DNA of 22,119 nt from CAZBZG01 sp964496245 (GTDB taxonomy: Bacteria; Planctomycetota; SZUA-567), in contig CAZBZG010000044.1 in NCBI GenBank assembly GCA_964496245.1, positions 1 to 22,119 on the forward strand, read 5' to 3'. Below the pieces are notes generated by a model. It ran no database searches, was not told the DNA's origin, and saw only the letters and a list, made by a program, of their open reading frames with translations. Made by a program: the position numbers and the translations under genes. Shown here piece by piece: positions 1 to 6,857 of the stretch (the first letter of the stretch is position 1; the number at the start of each line of letters is the position of its first letter).

Positions 1-190
1 TGCGGGACGCTACGCAGCATATTGCCGGAAGACGACGCTGCGATGCGCATAACTGGCTATTTGGCAATGTATTACGAGAAGATGCTTTGCGGCATATTCT
101 TAGTATCGTGCGCATGATAATCCGGATATTTTTCGTTTGACGACTGCTCGCATGGGCAGTAGTATGGCCCCATACAGATGTCTTGCGGAC

Positions 191-224
191 GGTTCCGGGT
201 TCCGGGGGACAGTATATTTAATTT
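191..224 (+). repeat. RAYT-type element end (left)
   Basis: A duplicated GGTTCCGGGTTCCGG stretch runs into GGGGGACAGTATATTTAATT. From memory, motifs of the form TTCGGGGGACA followed by an AT-rich TATACTTAATT box are common just outside REP-associated tyrosine transposase (RAYT) genes. Here the motif sits about 35 bases before the transposase relic that starts at 258, and a similar motif in inverted orientation occurs at 1666-1708. The sequence similarity is visible; its assignment as a transposon end is inference. Bases 1-190 to its left hold no gene or RNA that I can support. Confidence 0.45.
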
Positions 225-257
225 GACTGCATCGCTCTGTTCAGCCATGCTGCCCTC

Positions 258-701
258 ATAGCACGTGTCGCACGGATCGTGGTTCCTCACCTTCCGCATC
301 CTGTGACGCAACGCGGCAACCGCCGCCAGAAGACGTTCCTTGAGGATGGCGATTCTCGGCTCTACCTGGACGTGCCTGCTGCAGGATGTGCTCGGCCGCG
401 GGCCGGGGTGTGGGCGTACTGCCTCATGCCCAATCATGTGCACCTGCTTGTGGTACCGTCCACTGTGTTGTCAAGGGACACGCATGAACAGTCGAGCCCC
501 TTGGCCCTGCAGATCCAGATAGCACACATGTCTCGGAATCAAGGCGACAAACGAGACGGGTGTCTCAGGACTGCGAAATCGTCCATGCTGTCCGCTCTGC
601 AAATTCCGCAGGTAACGGGTCTGCCGGGCGCTTGGTCGGCATTCTCTGCGATGGTGCCACGGACACGGTCCGTTCCGGTATCCGCTTCTGGTGCCGCATG
701 A
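258..701 (+). pseudogene. Decayed REP-associated tyrosine transposase (Y1_Tnp), N-terminal part
   Basis: Reading from 258 the frame gives ARVARIVVPHLPHPVTQRGN and then RRQKTF, which is the standard start of RAYT/IS200-like transposases. It continues to WAYCLMPNHVHLLVVPS at about 411-461, which holds the HUH motif (HVH) of the Y1 nuclease. The codon where the family has its initiator ATG is ATA here (258-260), so the start has apparently mutated. After 461 the family sequence is lost: the Tyr nucleophile region and the conserved arginine-rich middle are not recognisable. A short stretch at 615-680 in the same frame (TGLPGAWSAF) weakly resembles the family's C-terminal TGRPLG segment. The open frame ends at 701, far short of the usual 200-240 residues. 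It is a non-functional relic. The C-terminal identification is uncertain. Confidence 0.8.
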
Positions 702-824
702 TCTTGGGCGACCCCATCCCACTGCCCATCGCCCCCCACCCGTTCCGCCTGCTTGCTGCAAGGCAAATGCGCTGAAGCTGGAACATCGTTTGCTGTCCAA
801 TACTTCGGCTGAAACCAGCGGTTG

Positions 825-837
825 GTACGCAGCGTAC
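825..837. promoter_or_regulatory. Palindrome upstream of ferritin, candidate operator
   Basis: GTACGC-A-GCGTAC is a perfect inverted repeat with a one-base centre, 37 bases before the ferritin start. A second short palindrome, GTATAC, lies at 848-853. Ferritin genes are commonly controlled by iron or redox regulators, so an operator here is plausible. The motif does not match the Fur box as I know it. I could not find a convincing -35/-10 pair; TATCTT at 842 and TTGGTA at 822 are too close together. Confidence 0.3.
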
Positions 838-873
838 GTTCTATCTTGTATACGTCGCATAGGAGGAGAAACC

Positions 874-1395
874 ATGTTGAGCGAACCCATGCTGAAGCAG
901 TTGAATGAACAGATCACCAAGGAGTTGTACTCCGCCTATCTCTACCTCCAGATGGCCGGCTTTCTGGACGACCAGAACCTGTCGGGCATGGCGAATTGGA
1001 TGAAGCTCCAGGCCCAGGAGGAGATCGCGCACGCCATGATCTTCTACAACTACGTGGGGGAACGCGGGGGCCGCGTCGAAGTGGGCGCCATCGACAAGCC
1101 GCCGGCCGAGTACGATTCGCCCCTCGACGTTCTGGTGAAGACCCTGGAACACGAACAGAAGGTGACAGCGTCGATTCACAGCTTGATGGATCGGGCGGTC
1201 GAAGAGAAGGACTACGCCACGCAGGACAAACTCCAGTGGTTCATCGCCGAACAGGTGGAGGAAGAGGCGACGCCGACCGAGTTGGTCGCCAAGCTCAAGC
1301 AGGTGGGCGACGGCAACGGCCTCTTCCTGCTGGACCGGGAGATGGGGGCCCGCTCGTTCAAGCTTCCGTCGCCCCTGGCGAAGGATGAGGGCTGA
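874..1395 (+). CDS. ftnA: Ferritin (FtnA-type, non-haem)
   Basis: The 173-residue product matches the length and pattern of bacterial ferritin, the 24-subunit iron-storage shell that oxidises Fe(II) and stores it as ferric mineral in the cytoplasm. The ferroxidase ligands fall at exactly the positions known for E. coli FtnA: Glu17, Glu50, His53 (in QEEIAHA), Glu94, Gln127 and Glu130. Glu49, Glu126 and Glu129, which help form the third iron site, are also present. There is no haem-binding Met as in bacterioferritin. The ATG at 874 follows a perfect AGGAGGAG (861-868) at ideal spacing, so the longer open frame from 691 is not the protein start. The gene is intact although it lies between two decayed transposase pieces (258-701 and 1426-1690), and no iron-related neighbour is present. 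Identification is secure. Confidence 0.97.
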   Translation: MLSEPMLKQLNEQITKELYSAYLYLQMAGFLDDQNLSGMANWMKLQAQEEIAHAMIFYNYVGERGGRVEVGAIDKPPAEYDSPLDVLVKTLEHEQKVTASIHSLMDRAVEEKDYATQDKLQWFIAEQVEEEATPTELVAKLKQVGDGNGLFLLDREMGARSFKLPSPLAKDEG

Positions 1396-1425
1396 GCGCG
1401 GGAACGAACCGCACCGCGCCCAGGA

Positions 1426-1690
1426 CACGTCGAGCCGTTGCTCTCGCTGGATGGAGACTGGCGGCGTCTTTTGCGCATGGCAATGATCCAGGTACAGAAG
1501 GGCTCGTGCGCAAGCACAAGCGCACGGGCCAACGGCCGGGAGCCGAGCGCTTCGCGGATCGGGTCGAGAAGAAAGTGGGGAGGGTTCTGCGCATAGGCGA
1601 GCCGGGTTCAAGTCCAAAGCCAAGCGCAAGGCGCGAGACACACGGGCCACCCCCTCGCGTGAGCGGAGATACGTTGTGTGTCCCCCCCGC
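1426..1690 (+). pseudogene. Decayed RAYT transposase, C-terminal part
   Basis: Just after the ferritin stop, one frame reads EPLLSLDGDWRRLL (1432-1473), like the dWR-fL segment of RAYT proteins. After a frameshift near 1475-1500 the next frame reads RTGQRPGAERFADRVEKKVG and then RVLRIGEPG. This corresponds to the family's C-terminal RTGRPLG-F---LE---GR-L-P-KPG signature. The frame runs on as SGDTLCVPP into the right element end at 1666. The N-terminal nuclease is absent here; an N-terminal piece of the same family lies upstream of ferritin on the same strand (258-701). This could be the other half of one split element or a separate copy. It is non-functional either way. The family match comes from my own pattern recognition; no alignment was run. 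Confidence 0.7.
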
Positions 1691-1708
1691 GCCCCCGAAC
1701 TCCATTAT
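1666..1708 (-). repeat. RAYT-type element end (right), inverted relative to 191-224
   Basis: Read on the minus strand this begins ATAATGGAGTTCGGGGGCGC and continues GGGGGGACACACAACGTATC. It shares the TTCGGGGG...GGGGGACA layout with 191-224, so the two lie as inverted ends around the interval 191-1708, which contains both transposase pieces and the ferritin gene. The similarity is visible; function as a transposon end is inference. Confidence 0.4.
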
Positions 1709-1823
1709 GCGGTATCTTTCCTCAATCCAACCGCTCCGCCAGCTACGTGGTCGCCAGGTCGTCGCGAAAACGCCTGTCGGTCTTGCGCCTGCGCCTGGTT
1801 GCAGATGTCCCTGCTCGCAGCGA

Positions 1824-1851
1824 TTGACAGAACCGCGCCTCCCCCTATACT
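1824..1851 (+). promoter_or_regulatory. Sigma-70 type promoter of the kinase gene
   Basis: A perfect -35 TTGACA (1824-1829) and a -10 TATACT (1846-1851) are separated by 16 bases. Transcription would start near 1858, giving a leader of about 40 bases before the ATG at 1898. The interval 1709-1823 upstream holds nothing else I can support. Confidence 0.75.
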
Positions 1852-1897
1852 GGACCCCTGGGAGTCGTTGCGTCGCGCGCCGCAGGGAAGAACGCCC

Positions 1898-3562
1898 ATG
1901 CCCGACCCATCCGCAGAGAGCCAGTCCGATTCGGGCCGCCTGCTCGGCCAGACCATCGGGCCGTACAAGATCCTGTCGCTCCTGGCCGTGGGCAAGCGCG
2001 CCCAGGTCTACCTCGCCCAGCACATCGTAATGGGCCGCAAGTGCGCCTTCAAGGCCACGCCGCCCCGGGTCAGCATGACCGACAAGAACATCGAGCGCTT
2101 CCGCCGCGAGATCCGCATCACGGCGTCCCTGCAGCATCCGAACATCATCGAGTTCTACGACGCGGGCAAATACAAGTCCGGCAAGTATACCGACGAGGAG
2201 CTGATCTACCTGGTCATGGAATGCTTCGACGGCATGGACCTGGCCAAGCGCTTCGCCGGCACGCCGGCGCCCATCGACGTGACCGTGGCCGTGGGCACGC
2301 AGGTGGCCTCCGCCCTCGTGGCGGCACACGAGCAGGGGATCGTCCACCGCGAGATCGAGCCGGACAACATCCTCATGAGCAACGACGGCTGGATCAAGGT
2401 GGTGGACTTCGGCATCGCCAAGGCCTACGAGAAGTCGGCCGGGGGCGAGATCACCGATCCCATGGACTTGCTGGGCAGCCCCAGCTTCATGGCCCCCGAG
2501 CAGGCCTGGGCGCCGGACCGCATCACCCCGCAGGCCGACATCTACGGTCTCGGCGCGCTGCTCTACTTCTGCCTCACCGGCCGCCCCCCCTACGAAGGGG
2601 ACCAGCCCATGGAGATCATCCAGCAGCTGGGGGCCCCGCCTCCGTCCGTGGCCGTGCTCCGGCCCGATGTGCCCGAGATCCTGCGCGACCTGGTCGAGCG
2701 TGCCATGGCCAAGGATCCGGACGATCGTTTCTTAAACGCGGAATCGCTCTACCAGGAATTGGCGAACATCTCCCTCGATACGGACGCGGGCACGAAGAGC
2801 CCTCAGCCAGCCGATCACACGCCCACGCCCAACGCACAGATCCTGCTCAAAGGATTCGCCCCGGCCAGCCGGATCGAAACCAAGGAAGGCAAGGGGCAAC
2901 GGGCCATCGCGTACCTGCGGATCTTCGGCCCCGTGGACGGCTGCTGGGAGTACCGGCTCGAGGACAAGAAGATGACGATCGGCCGGAACCCGGACTGCGA
3001 CGTGGTGCTGAGCGACAACGCGGTCTCCCGCCACCACGCCAGCCTCTATCCGGGCGAGGACGAGCAGCACCTGATCGAGGACAACCAGTCCCGCGCCGGG
3101 CTGGTGGTCAACGGCGAAACCGTAGAACGCGCCACGCTCCGGCCCGGGGACACGATCCAGATCGCGCACTACATCCTCCAGTATCGCAGGGACGCCAAGC
3201 ACGTGAGCGACGAAATCCGCCACTTCCCCTTGAACTTCCTGCCCACGAGCATGGAGGCGCGCTACCGGCTGGTCTACTTCCCCCCCGGCCGGATCTTCGA
3301 GACCGGGGACACCCTGCCCATCGGCCGGGGCGGCATCTACGTGCCCGTGGAGGTGGCACCCGTGGAGGACGTGTGCGCCGAGGTGGAGCTCGCATGGCCC
3401 AACGGCAAGAAGCGCACCTTCCTGGCCGAGATCCTGGGGACGCTGCCCAGCGACGGCAAGCTGCTCCTCTGCCTCAAGCTCCACCTCATCGACAAGGAGC
3501 GCTACGAGCGCGTGGTCAAGCGCTCCCGCCGCGGGCCCTGGGCGACGGCGCCGAAGATGTAG
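1898..3562 (+). CDS. Ser/Thr protein kinase-like protein with FHA and PilZ-like domains (possible pseudokinase)
   Basis: The product is 554 residues with no membrane segment. Residues about 20-290 are a Hanks-type kinase fold: Lys52 (CAFK), the helix-C Glu71, a DFG at 170-172 and an APE at 199-201 are present. The catalytic-loop HRD is HRE (150-152), and the usual Lys two residues later is Glu154, so it reads HREIEPDNIL. The glycine loop is also degraded (LLAVGKRAQV). Residues about 340-430 are an FHA phosphothreonine-binding domain with IGRNPDCDVVLSDNAVSRHH. The C-terminal 450-540 has a GRGGIYVPV segment and resembles a PilZ domain; this is tentative. The ATG at 1898 follows GGGAAG and lies about 40 bases below a strong promoter, so I chose it over longer in-frame starts. 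It probably relays a signal through phosphopeptide binding. Activity is doubtful because of the Asp-to-Glu change. Confidence 0.92.
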   Translation: MPDPSAESQSDSGRLLGQTIGPYKILSLLAVGKRAQVYLAQHIVMGRKCAFKATPPRVSMTDKNIERFRREIRITASLQHPNIIEFYDAGKYKSGKYTDEELIYLVMECFDGMDLAKRFAGTPAPIDVTVAVGTQVASALVAAHEQGIVHREIEPDNILMSNDGWIKVVDFGIAKAYEKSAGGEITDPMDLLGSPSFMAPEQAWAPDRITPQADIYGLGALLYFCLTGRPPYEGDQPMEIIQQLGAPPPSVAVLRPDVPEILRDLVERAMAKDPDDRFLNAESLYQELANISLDTDAGTKSPQPADHTPTPNAQILLKGFAPASRIETKEGKGQRAIAYLRIFGPVDGCWEYRLEDKKMTIGRNPDCDVVLSDNAVSRHHASLYPGEDEQHLIEDNQSRAGLVVNGETVERATLRPGDTIQIAHYILQYRRDAKHVSDEIRHFPLNFLPTSMEARYRLVYFPPGRIFETGDTLPIGRGGIYVPVEVAPVEDVCAEVELAWPNGKKRTFLAEILGTLPSDGKLLLCLKLHLIDKERYERVVKRSRRGPWATAPKM

Positions 3563-3966
3563 AGGGGTTGGGTGCTGGCCCATTCGCACCACAATCGCCA
3601 GACGTTTGCCCCAGGTGCTGAGGGTCCTGCTTCTGCAGGAGCGCGCTTCACGTGATGCGCTGTGGACGCGCGGACGCGCGTCCCTCGGTTGTGGGGTTCG
3701 GACGCTTGCCCTCTGGACGCCCTGCTGCGCCTCGTTATCGGACCTCCCTCCGAACGTATTATTAGACAATGACTTGCGACTAAAGAGCGGCTATCGGGCG
3801 TCGATAATGAACCTAGAGAGACGCGCCGTCAGAGCCGGAGGAACGTGTTGCTGAGCCGGATCTTGCATGCGATGACGCGGAGTGCGACCGGGCTGACGGC
3901 AGCCTTCCGGAACGGAGTCCGGAGGCTCTGGGAACCACACCGGCTAGAAAGCCGGGAGGAAGCGAC
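3563..3966. other. Gene-poor interval with hairpins
   Basis: No frame in these 400 bases looks like a protein of known kind. A perfect 8-bp stem (GGACGCGC/GCGCGTCC) lies at 3664-3683 with a 4-base loop but no T-run. AT-richer stretches such as TATTATTAG (3758-3766) and GATAATG (3804-3810) could be -10 boxes, but none has a good -35 partner. The region separates the kinase gene from the small ORF at 3967. Confidence 0.5.
3901..3927 (+). promoter_or_regulatory. Stem-loop in the leader of the small ORF
   Basis: AGCCTTCCGGA (3901-3911) pairs with TCCGGAGGCT (3918-3927), with one bulged base and a 6-base loop. It lies 39 bases before the ATG of the 54-residue ORF and about 25 bases before its ribosome site. 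There is no T-run, so it is not an obvious terminator. It may be a leader structure or simply a chance GC-rich hairpin. Confidence 0.3.
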
Positions 3967-4131
3967 ATGGATGTCGACCCCATGCCGATCCAGTCGATCT
4001 TCCCTTTCCGCGACGCGCCGCAGCGACGCAAGCGCCGTAAGAATCGCTCGCGTAAAAGAGAAGATCCACGAAGCCAGGCGGATCGAGACGGCGAGCACGC
4101 AGAGAACAGGCGGCTTGACCTCCTCGTCTGA
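3967..4131 (+). CDS. Small basic protein of 54 residues, function unknown
   Basis: The ATG at 3967 follows GGGAGGAAGCGAC, a strong ribosome site at good spacing. The frame gives 54 residues beginning MDVDPMPIQSIFPF. A dense Arg/Lys run follows (RRKRRKNRSRKR at about 20-31), then an acidic and polar tail ending RRLDLLV. There is no signal peptide, membrane segment or Cys pair. The order of hydrophobic head, basic middle and charged tail is seen in small uncharacterised proteins of several Gram-negative groups, but I do not recognise a named family. A GC-rich hairpin that could terminate transcription follows within 30 bases (4156-4188). The ribosome site and terminator favour a real gene; the short length keeps confidence moderate. 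Confidence 0.6.
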   Translation: MDVDPMPIQSIFPFRDAPQRRKRRKNRSRKREDPRSQADRDGEHAENRRLDLLV

Positions 4132-4155
4132 CACCGACCGCGAAGCCGCTTGAAG

Positions 4156-4191
4156 CCGGCCGCCATGCGCGCGTCCGCGCGCGGCCGGTCT
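4156..4191 (+). terminator. Candidate intrinsic terminator after the small ORF
   Basis: CCGGCCGC (4156-4163) pairs perfectly with GCGGCCGG (4181-4188); the loop can pair further through GCGCGC and GCGC. A short TCTT follows. The same stem sequence recurs in the clearer terminator at 6858-6889. Confidence 0.5.
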
Positions 4192-4196
4192 TCCCC

Positions 4197-4517
4197 TTGC
4201 TCCCTCACGCTCTTCCTGCTGCGCGACCGCCTGGCCACCGGGATCGGGCAGGACACGTTTGGGTCACGGTCGAGGACACGGGCTGCGGCATCCCGCCCGC
4301 GGACATACCGCGCGTCTTCACTCCCGTCTTCACCACCAAGGGAGAGCACGCACCGCCCGGCCGCCCCCAGGACGATGCGCTGCAGAAGCGGCTCGAGGAG
4401 CTGGACGTCACCGCCGTGCTCCTCAAGCCGGTGGAACTCCACGAACTCCTGCGCGCCATCCGCACCGCGCTCGCGGCCGCGCAGCCGGACAGCCCGTCCG
4501 ATGCAGCGGGAGACTGA
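4197..4517 (+). pseudogene. Relic of a hybrid histidine kinase / response regulator
   Basis: Within this frame, VWVTVEDTGCGIPPADI and then FTPVFTTKGE (about 4256-4348) is the G1 box and F box of a HATPase_c domain, the ATP-binding half of a sensor kinase. It should be followed by the G2 box (GLGL) and the end of the ATPase. Instead, after about a dozen residues of unrelated sequence it jumps to VTAVLLKPVELHELLRAIRT (about 4408-4467). That is the C-terminal end of a receiver domain, including the conserved Lys-Pro. The His phospho-acceptor, the N box, the receiver Asp and any sensor domain are all missing. The first 15-20 residues match nothing. This looks like a hybrid kinase that lost its centre by deletion. 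The gene converges on murJ, whose stop lies 30 bases downstream. Confidence 0.7.
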
Positions 4518-4546
4518 AGCGGAAAACGACGCGCGCCATTTCCGCG

Positions 4547-6340
4547 TCAGGCTTCGCTCTTGCCGTCCGTGCGATCCGACGATTGTTTCTTGCGCCGCTG
4601 GCGGGCAAACTCCTCGAGTTCGGGCACGGGGATGACCAGACACGCGATCCAGTAGCCCACCGCGCCCAGCACCACGGGCACCAGGCCGCGCTCGAGGCGG
4701 GCGAAGAACTCCGGCTCGTAGGGAATGCTGTTGCGGGCAAAGTAGACGAAGACGCCCATGAGCCCGGCGGCGAGCCCGATGCGGAAGACCGACCAGTGCA
4801 ACCCGCCGAGGACCTTGCTCCAGGTGCCCGCCCCGGCCTCCGGCCGCAGCCGGCGCTTGAGGCAATGCCAGAGGATCAGGACATTGATCAGGGCGGTGCA
4901 GGTCGTGGCCAGGGCCAGCCCGGCCTCGCCCAGGGGCACGGCCCCGAACGACCGGGCCGCGAACAGACCGGTGCGGCCGAGCGACGCGATCTCCGTGCCC
5001 GACCAGGAGAGGTACAGGTCGGGCGCGTGCACGAGCACGAGGTTGAGGACCAGGTTGACCACGACCATGGCCATGGCCACGCGCACGGGCGTGCCGAACT
5101 CCTCCCGCGCGTAGAAGACGCGGGTCAAAAGGTGCTGCAGACTGAAGAAGACGAGTCCGCCGGCGTAGCAGGTGAGCACGCTGGCCGTGCGAAACACGGC
5201 GCCGTCGGTGAAGACGAGGTCCGGCTTCTGGAAGATCAGGCGCACGAGCGGATCGGAGAGCACGCCCAGGCCCACGGCCGCGGGCAGCACCACGAAGACC
5301 ACCAACCGCATGGCGCGCTCGAGCTGCTCGAGCAGGGACTTGTGATCCCCGCGCGCGGCGTGGCGCGCGAGAAAGGGAAAGGCGGTGGTGGCCACGGCGA
5401 TGCCGAAGACGCCGAGGGGCAGCTGCATCAGACGGTTGCCGAGGTAGAGGTACTGGACGGCCCCCGCCCCCTGCTCCGGGCCGAACGCGAGCGCGCCCGC
5501 GATCAGGTTGTCGATCAGCACGTTGACCTGCACCACGCCCAGGCCCAACGCCGTGGGACCGAGCCCCTTGAGCACGGCACGCACATGCGGCTGTCCGAAT
5601 TCCAGACTGGGCCGCACGCGCACACCCACCAGCCACAGCACCGGCCCCTGGATCACGATCTGCAGCGCCCCGGCCACGAGCACGGCCGCGGCCACGTAGA
5701 AGATGGCCGACCGCGCCTCCGAGGCCGACCGCAGGAACCCCAGCCCGTCTTCCCCCCGCCCGTAGGCGAGGAAGGCGAAGGTGACGAGAAAGCAGAGATT
5801 GAGCACGATGCTCATGGCCGCGGGCAGGCTGAAGAGGCGGACGCTCTGGAGCATGGCTGCGAGCAGGGCCGCGCAGCAGATGAGGCAGAGGAACGGCAGC
5901 ATCACGGCCAGCAGCTCGAGCGTCAACCGCACCGGGTCCTCGAATCCGACCAGCTGGTCGAGCCCGAGGCAGAGGAGCATGCCCGCGCCCGCGATGCCGG
6001 CGGTGACGAGGGCGAGCAGCGTGAACACCGCGCTCGCCAGGCGCGCCGCCGGCTCAGGCCCCTCGGTCTCGCGCACCTTGACGAACACGGGCACGAACGC
6101 GGCCGTGAGCGCGCCCTCGCCGAAGACGCGGCGGAAGAGGTTGGGGACGGTGAAGGCGAGCAGAAAGGCGTCGAGCACGCCGCGCGCGGACCCGAAGAGC
6201 GTGACCAGGCAGATGTCGCGCGCCAGGCCCAGCAGGCGGCTCGCCAGGGTGAGCCCGCTCACCCGCCAGGCCGATCCAGCCATGCGGTCGTCGTCGAGTT
6301 GTTCCGGAGCCTGGGGCTCGGACCTGTGCGTTTCAGTCAC
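4547..6340 (-). CDS. murJ: MurJ/MviN lipid II flippase
   Basis: The 597-residue polytopic inner-membrane protein belongs to the MurJ (MviN) branch of the MOP exporter superfamily. It moves lipid-linked peptidoglycan precursor (lipid II) to the outer face of the membrane. The family's signature is clear near the N-terminus: TLASRLLGLARDI, then LDAFLLAFTVPNLFRRVFGE and GALTAAFVPVF, with the conserved Arg and Asp residues of the cavity. About 14 hydrophobic segments follow, and the tail is basic (RQRRKKQ). I chose the GTG at 6340 because GGAGGTGA lies directly upstream (6342-6349); the ATG at 6283 (MAGSAW) is the alternative and would give 578 residues. Both are longer than the common 510-550. 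It is divergent from the FmdB-like gene, with about 190 bases between them. Confidence 0.96.
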   Translation of the reverse strand: MTETHRSEPQAPEQLDDDRMAGSAWRVSGLTLASRLLGLARDICLVTLFGSARGVLDAFLLAFTVPNLFRRVFGEGALTAAFVPVFVKVRETEGPEPAARLASAVFTLLALVTAGIAGAGMLLCLGLDQLVGFEDPVRLTLELLAVMLPFLCLICCAALLAAMLQSVRLFSLPAAMSIVLNLCFLVTFAFLAYGRGEDGLGFLRSASEARSAIFYVAAAVLVAGALQIVIQGPVLWLVGVRVRPSLEFGQPHVRAVLKGLGPTALGLGVVQVNVLIDNLIAGALAFGPEQGAGAVQYLYLGNRLMQLPLGVFGIAVATTAFPFLARHAARGDHKSLLEQLERAMRLVVFVVLPAAVGLGVLSDPLVRLIFQKPDLVFTDGAVFRTASVLTCYAGGLVFFSLQHLLTRVFYAREEFGTPVRVAMAMVVVNLVLNLVLVHAPDLYLSWSGTEIASLGRTGLFAARSFGAVPLGEAGLALATTCTALINVLILWHCLKRRLRPEAGAGTWSKVLGGLHWSVFRIGLAAGLMGVFVYFARNSIPYEPEFFARLERGLVPVVLGAVGYWIACLVIPVPELEEFARQRRKKQSSDRTDGKSEA

Positions 6341-6447
6341 GTCACCTCCGCGGGTCGGACCGCGCGCGAACAGGCCGGCACAAAAGGGCCGCAGCCCATG
6401 CGGGAGGCGGCTTCCCGTCAAGCCGGGGCCGGCCCGGCGCAACCCAT

Positions 6448-6476
6448 TTGCAGAACATCCGGTCCGGGTGTATAAT
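6448..6476 (+). promoter_or_regulatory. Sigma-70 type promoter of the FmdB-like gene
   Basis: The -35 TTGCAG (6448-6453) and a perfect -10 TATAAT (6471-6476) are separated by 17 bases. Transcription would start near 6483, giving a leader of about 50 bases before 6535. Confidence 0.75.
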
Positions 6477-6534
6477 AATCTGTGCATGATACGCATGTGT
6501 TCCAGGACATGCAATGCCGGAGGCTTTTGATTCG

Positions 6535-6849
6535 ATGCCCATTTACGTCTACGAACACACGGGAGACGGCTGCTCACGGGGAAAGCGTTTCCTGCTCAAG
6601 CAGCCGATCAAGGAAGACGCCCGGACCGCGTGCCCCTGCTGCGGCAAGCCGGTCGAGCGCCTGATCCAGCCCTCGCACATCTCCACGCCCAAGGGGGACA
6701 GCGAGCTGCGGGACAAAGGCTTCGCCAAGCTGGTGCGGCGGGACAACGGCGTGTACGAGAACGTCACCGCCCTCGACCACGAGAGCCGGGTCTGGGAGGC
6801 GGACAAGCCCGAGACCATGCCGGACATCAAACGTCGCATCCGGGACTGA
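6535..6849 (+). CDS. FmdB-like zinc-ribbon protein with an altered first knuckle
   Basis: The 104-residue product starts MPIYVYEH, the hallmark MPxYxY of FmdB/CxxC regulatory-type zinc ribbons. It contains CPCCGKPVERLIQP at 33-46, the second zinc knuckle followed by the usual hydrophobic stretch. The first knuckle, normally CxxCG, reads GDGCSRGK here with a single Cys13. His8 might serve as the missing ligand, or zinc binding may be weak. The C-terminal 60 residues are charged and not recognised. I start at 6535 because family members begin with MPxY and GGAGG lies at 6519-6523; an upstream in-frame ATG at 6514 has a poorer site. A strong promoter precedes it and a terminator follows, so it is probably monocistronic. 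Its role is unknown; the family is often labelled a transcriptional regulator on weak evidence. Confidence 0.85.
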   Translation: MPIYVYEHTGDGCSRGKRFLLKQPIKEDARTACPCCGKPVERLIQPSHISTPKGDSELRDKGFAKLVRRDNGVYENVTALDHESRVWEADKPETMPDIKRRIRD

Positions 6850-6857
6850 CGCGCGCA

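Noticed and set aside
1501..1530. An 11-bp hairpin (one G-T pair) about 105 bases after ferritin, as a ferritin terminator
   Set aside because: No T-run follows, and it lies within the transposase relic's coding sequence, so a regulatory role is not supported.
1606..1618. GGTTCAAGTCC, resembling a tRNA T-loop
   Set aside because: The flanking bases cannot form the T-stem, no anticodon arm or acceptor stem exists around it, and the bases encode the RAYT relic's GSSPKP segment.
3804..3810. GATAATG as -10 box for the 54-residue ORF
   Set aside because: The nearest -35-like TTGCGA is 23 or more bases away, outside the usable spacing.
3606..4153. Plus-strand open frames of 82 and 102 codons around the small ORF
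   Set aside because: They lack ribosome sites and show Ser/Arg-rich composition typical of off-frame GC-rich DNA; the frame from 3967 has the strong ribosome site.
4259..6475. A 738-codon plus-strand open frame opposite murJ
   Set aside because: It has low-complexity His/Glu/Arg-rich translation without motifs, while the minus strand encodes an unmistakable MurJ.
6514..6534. Upstream ATG as start of the FmdB-like protein
   Set aside because: Family members begin with MPxYxY, which fits 6535, and the better ribosome site GGAGG lies between the two ATGs.
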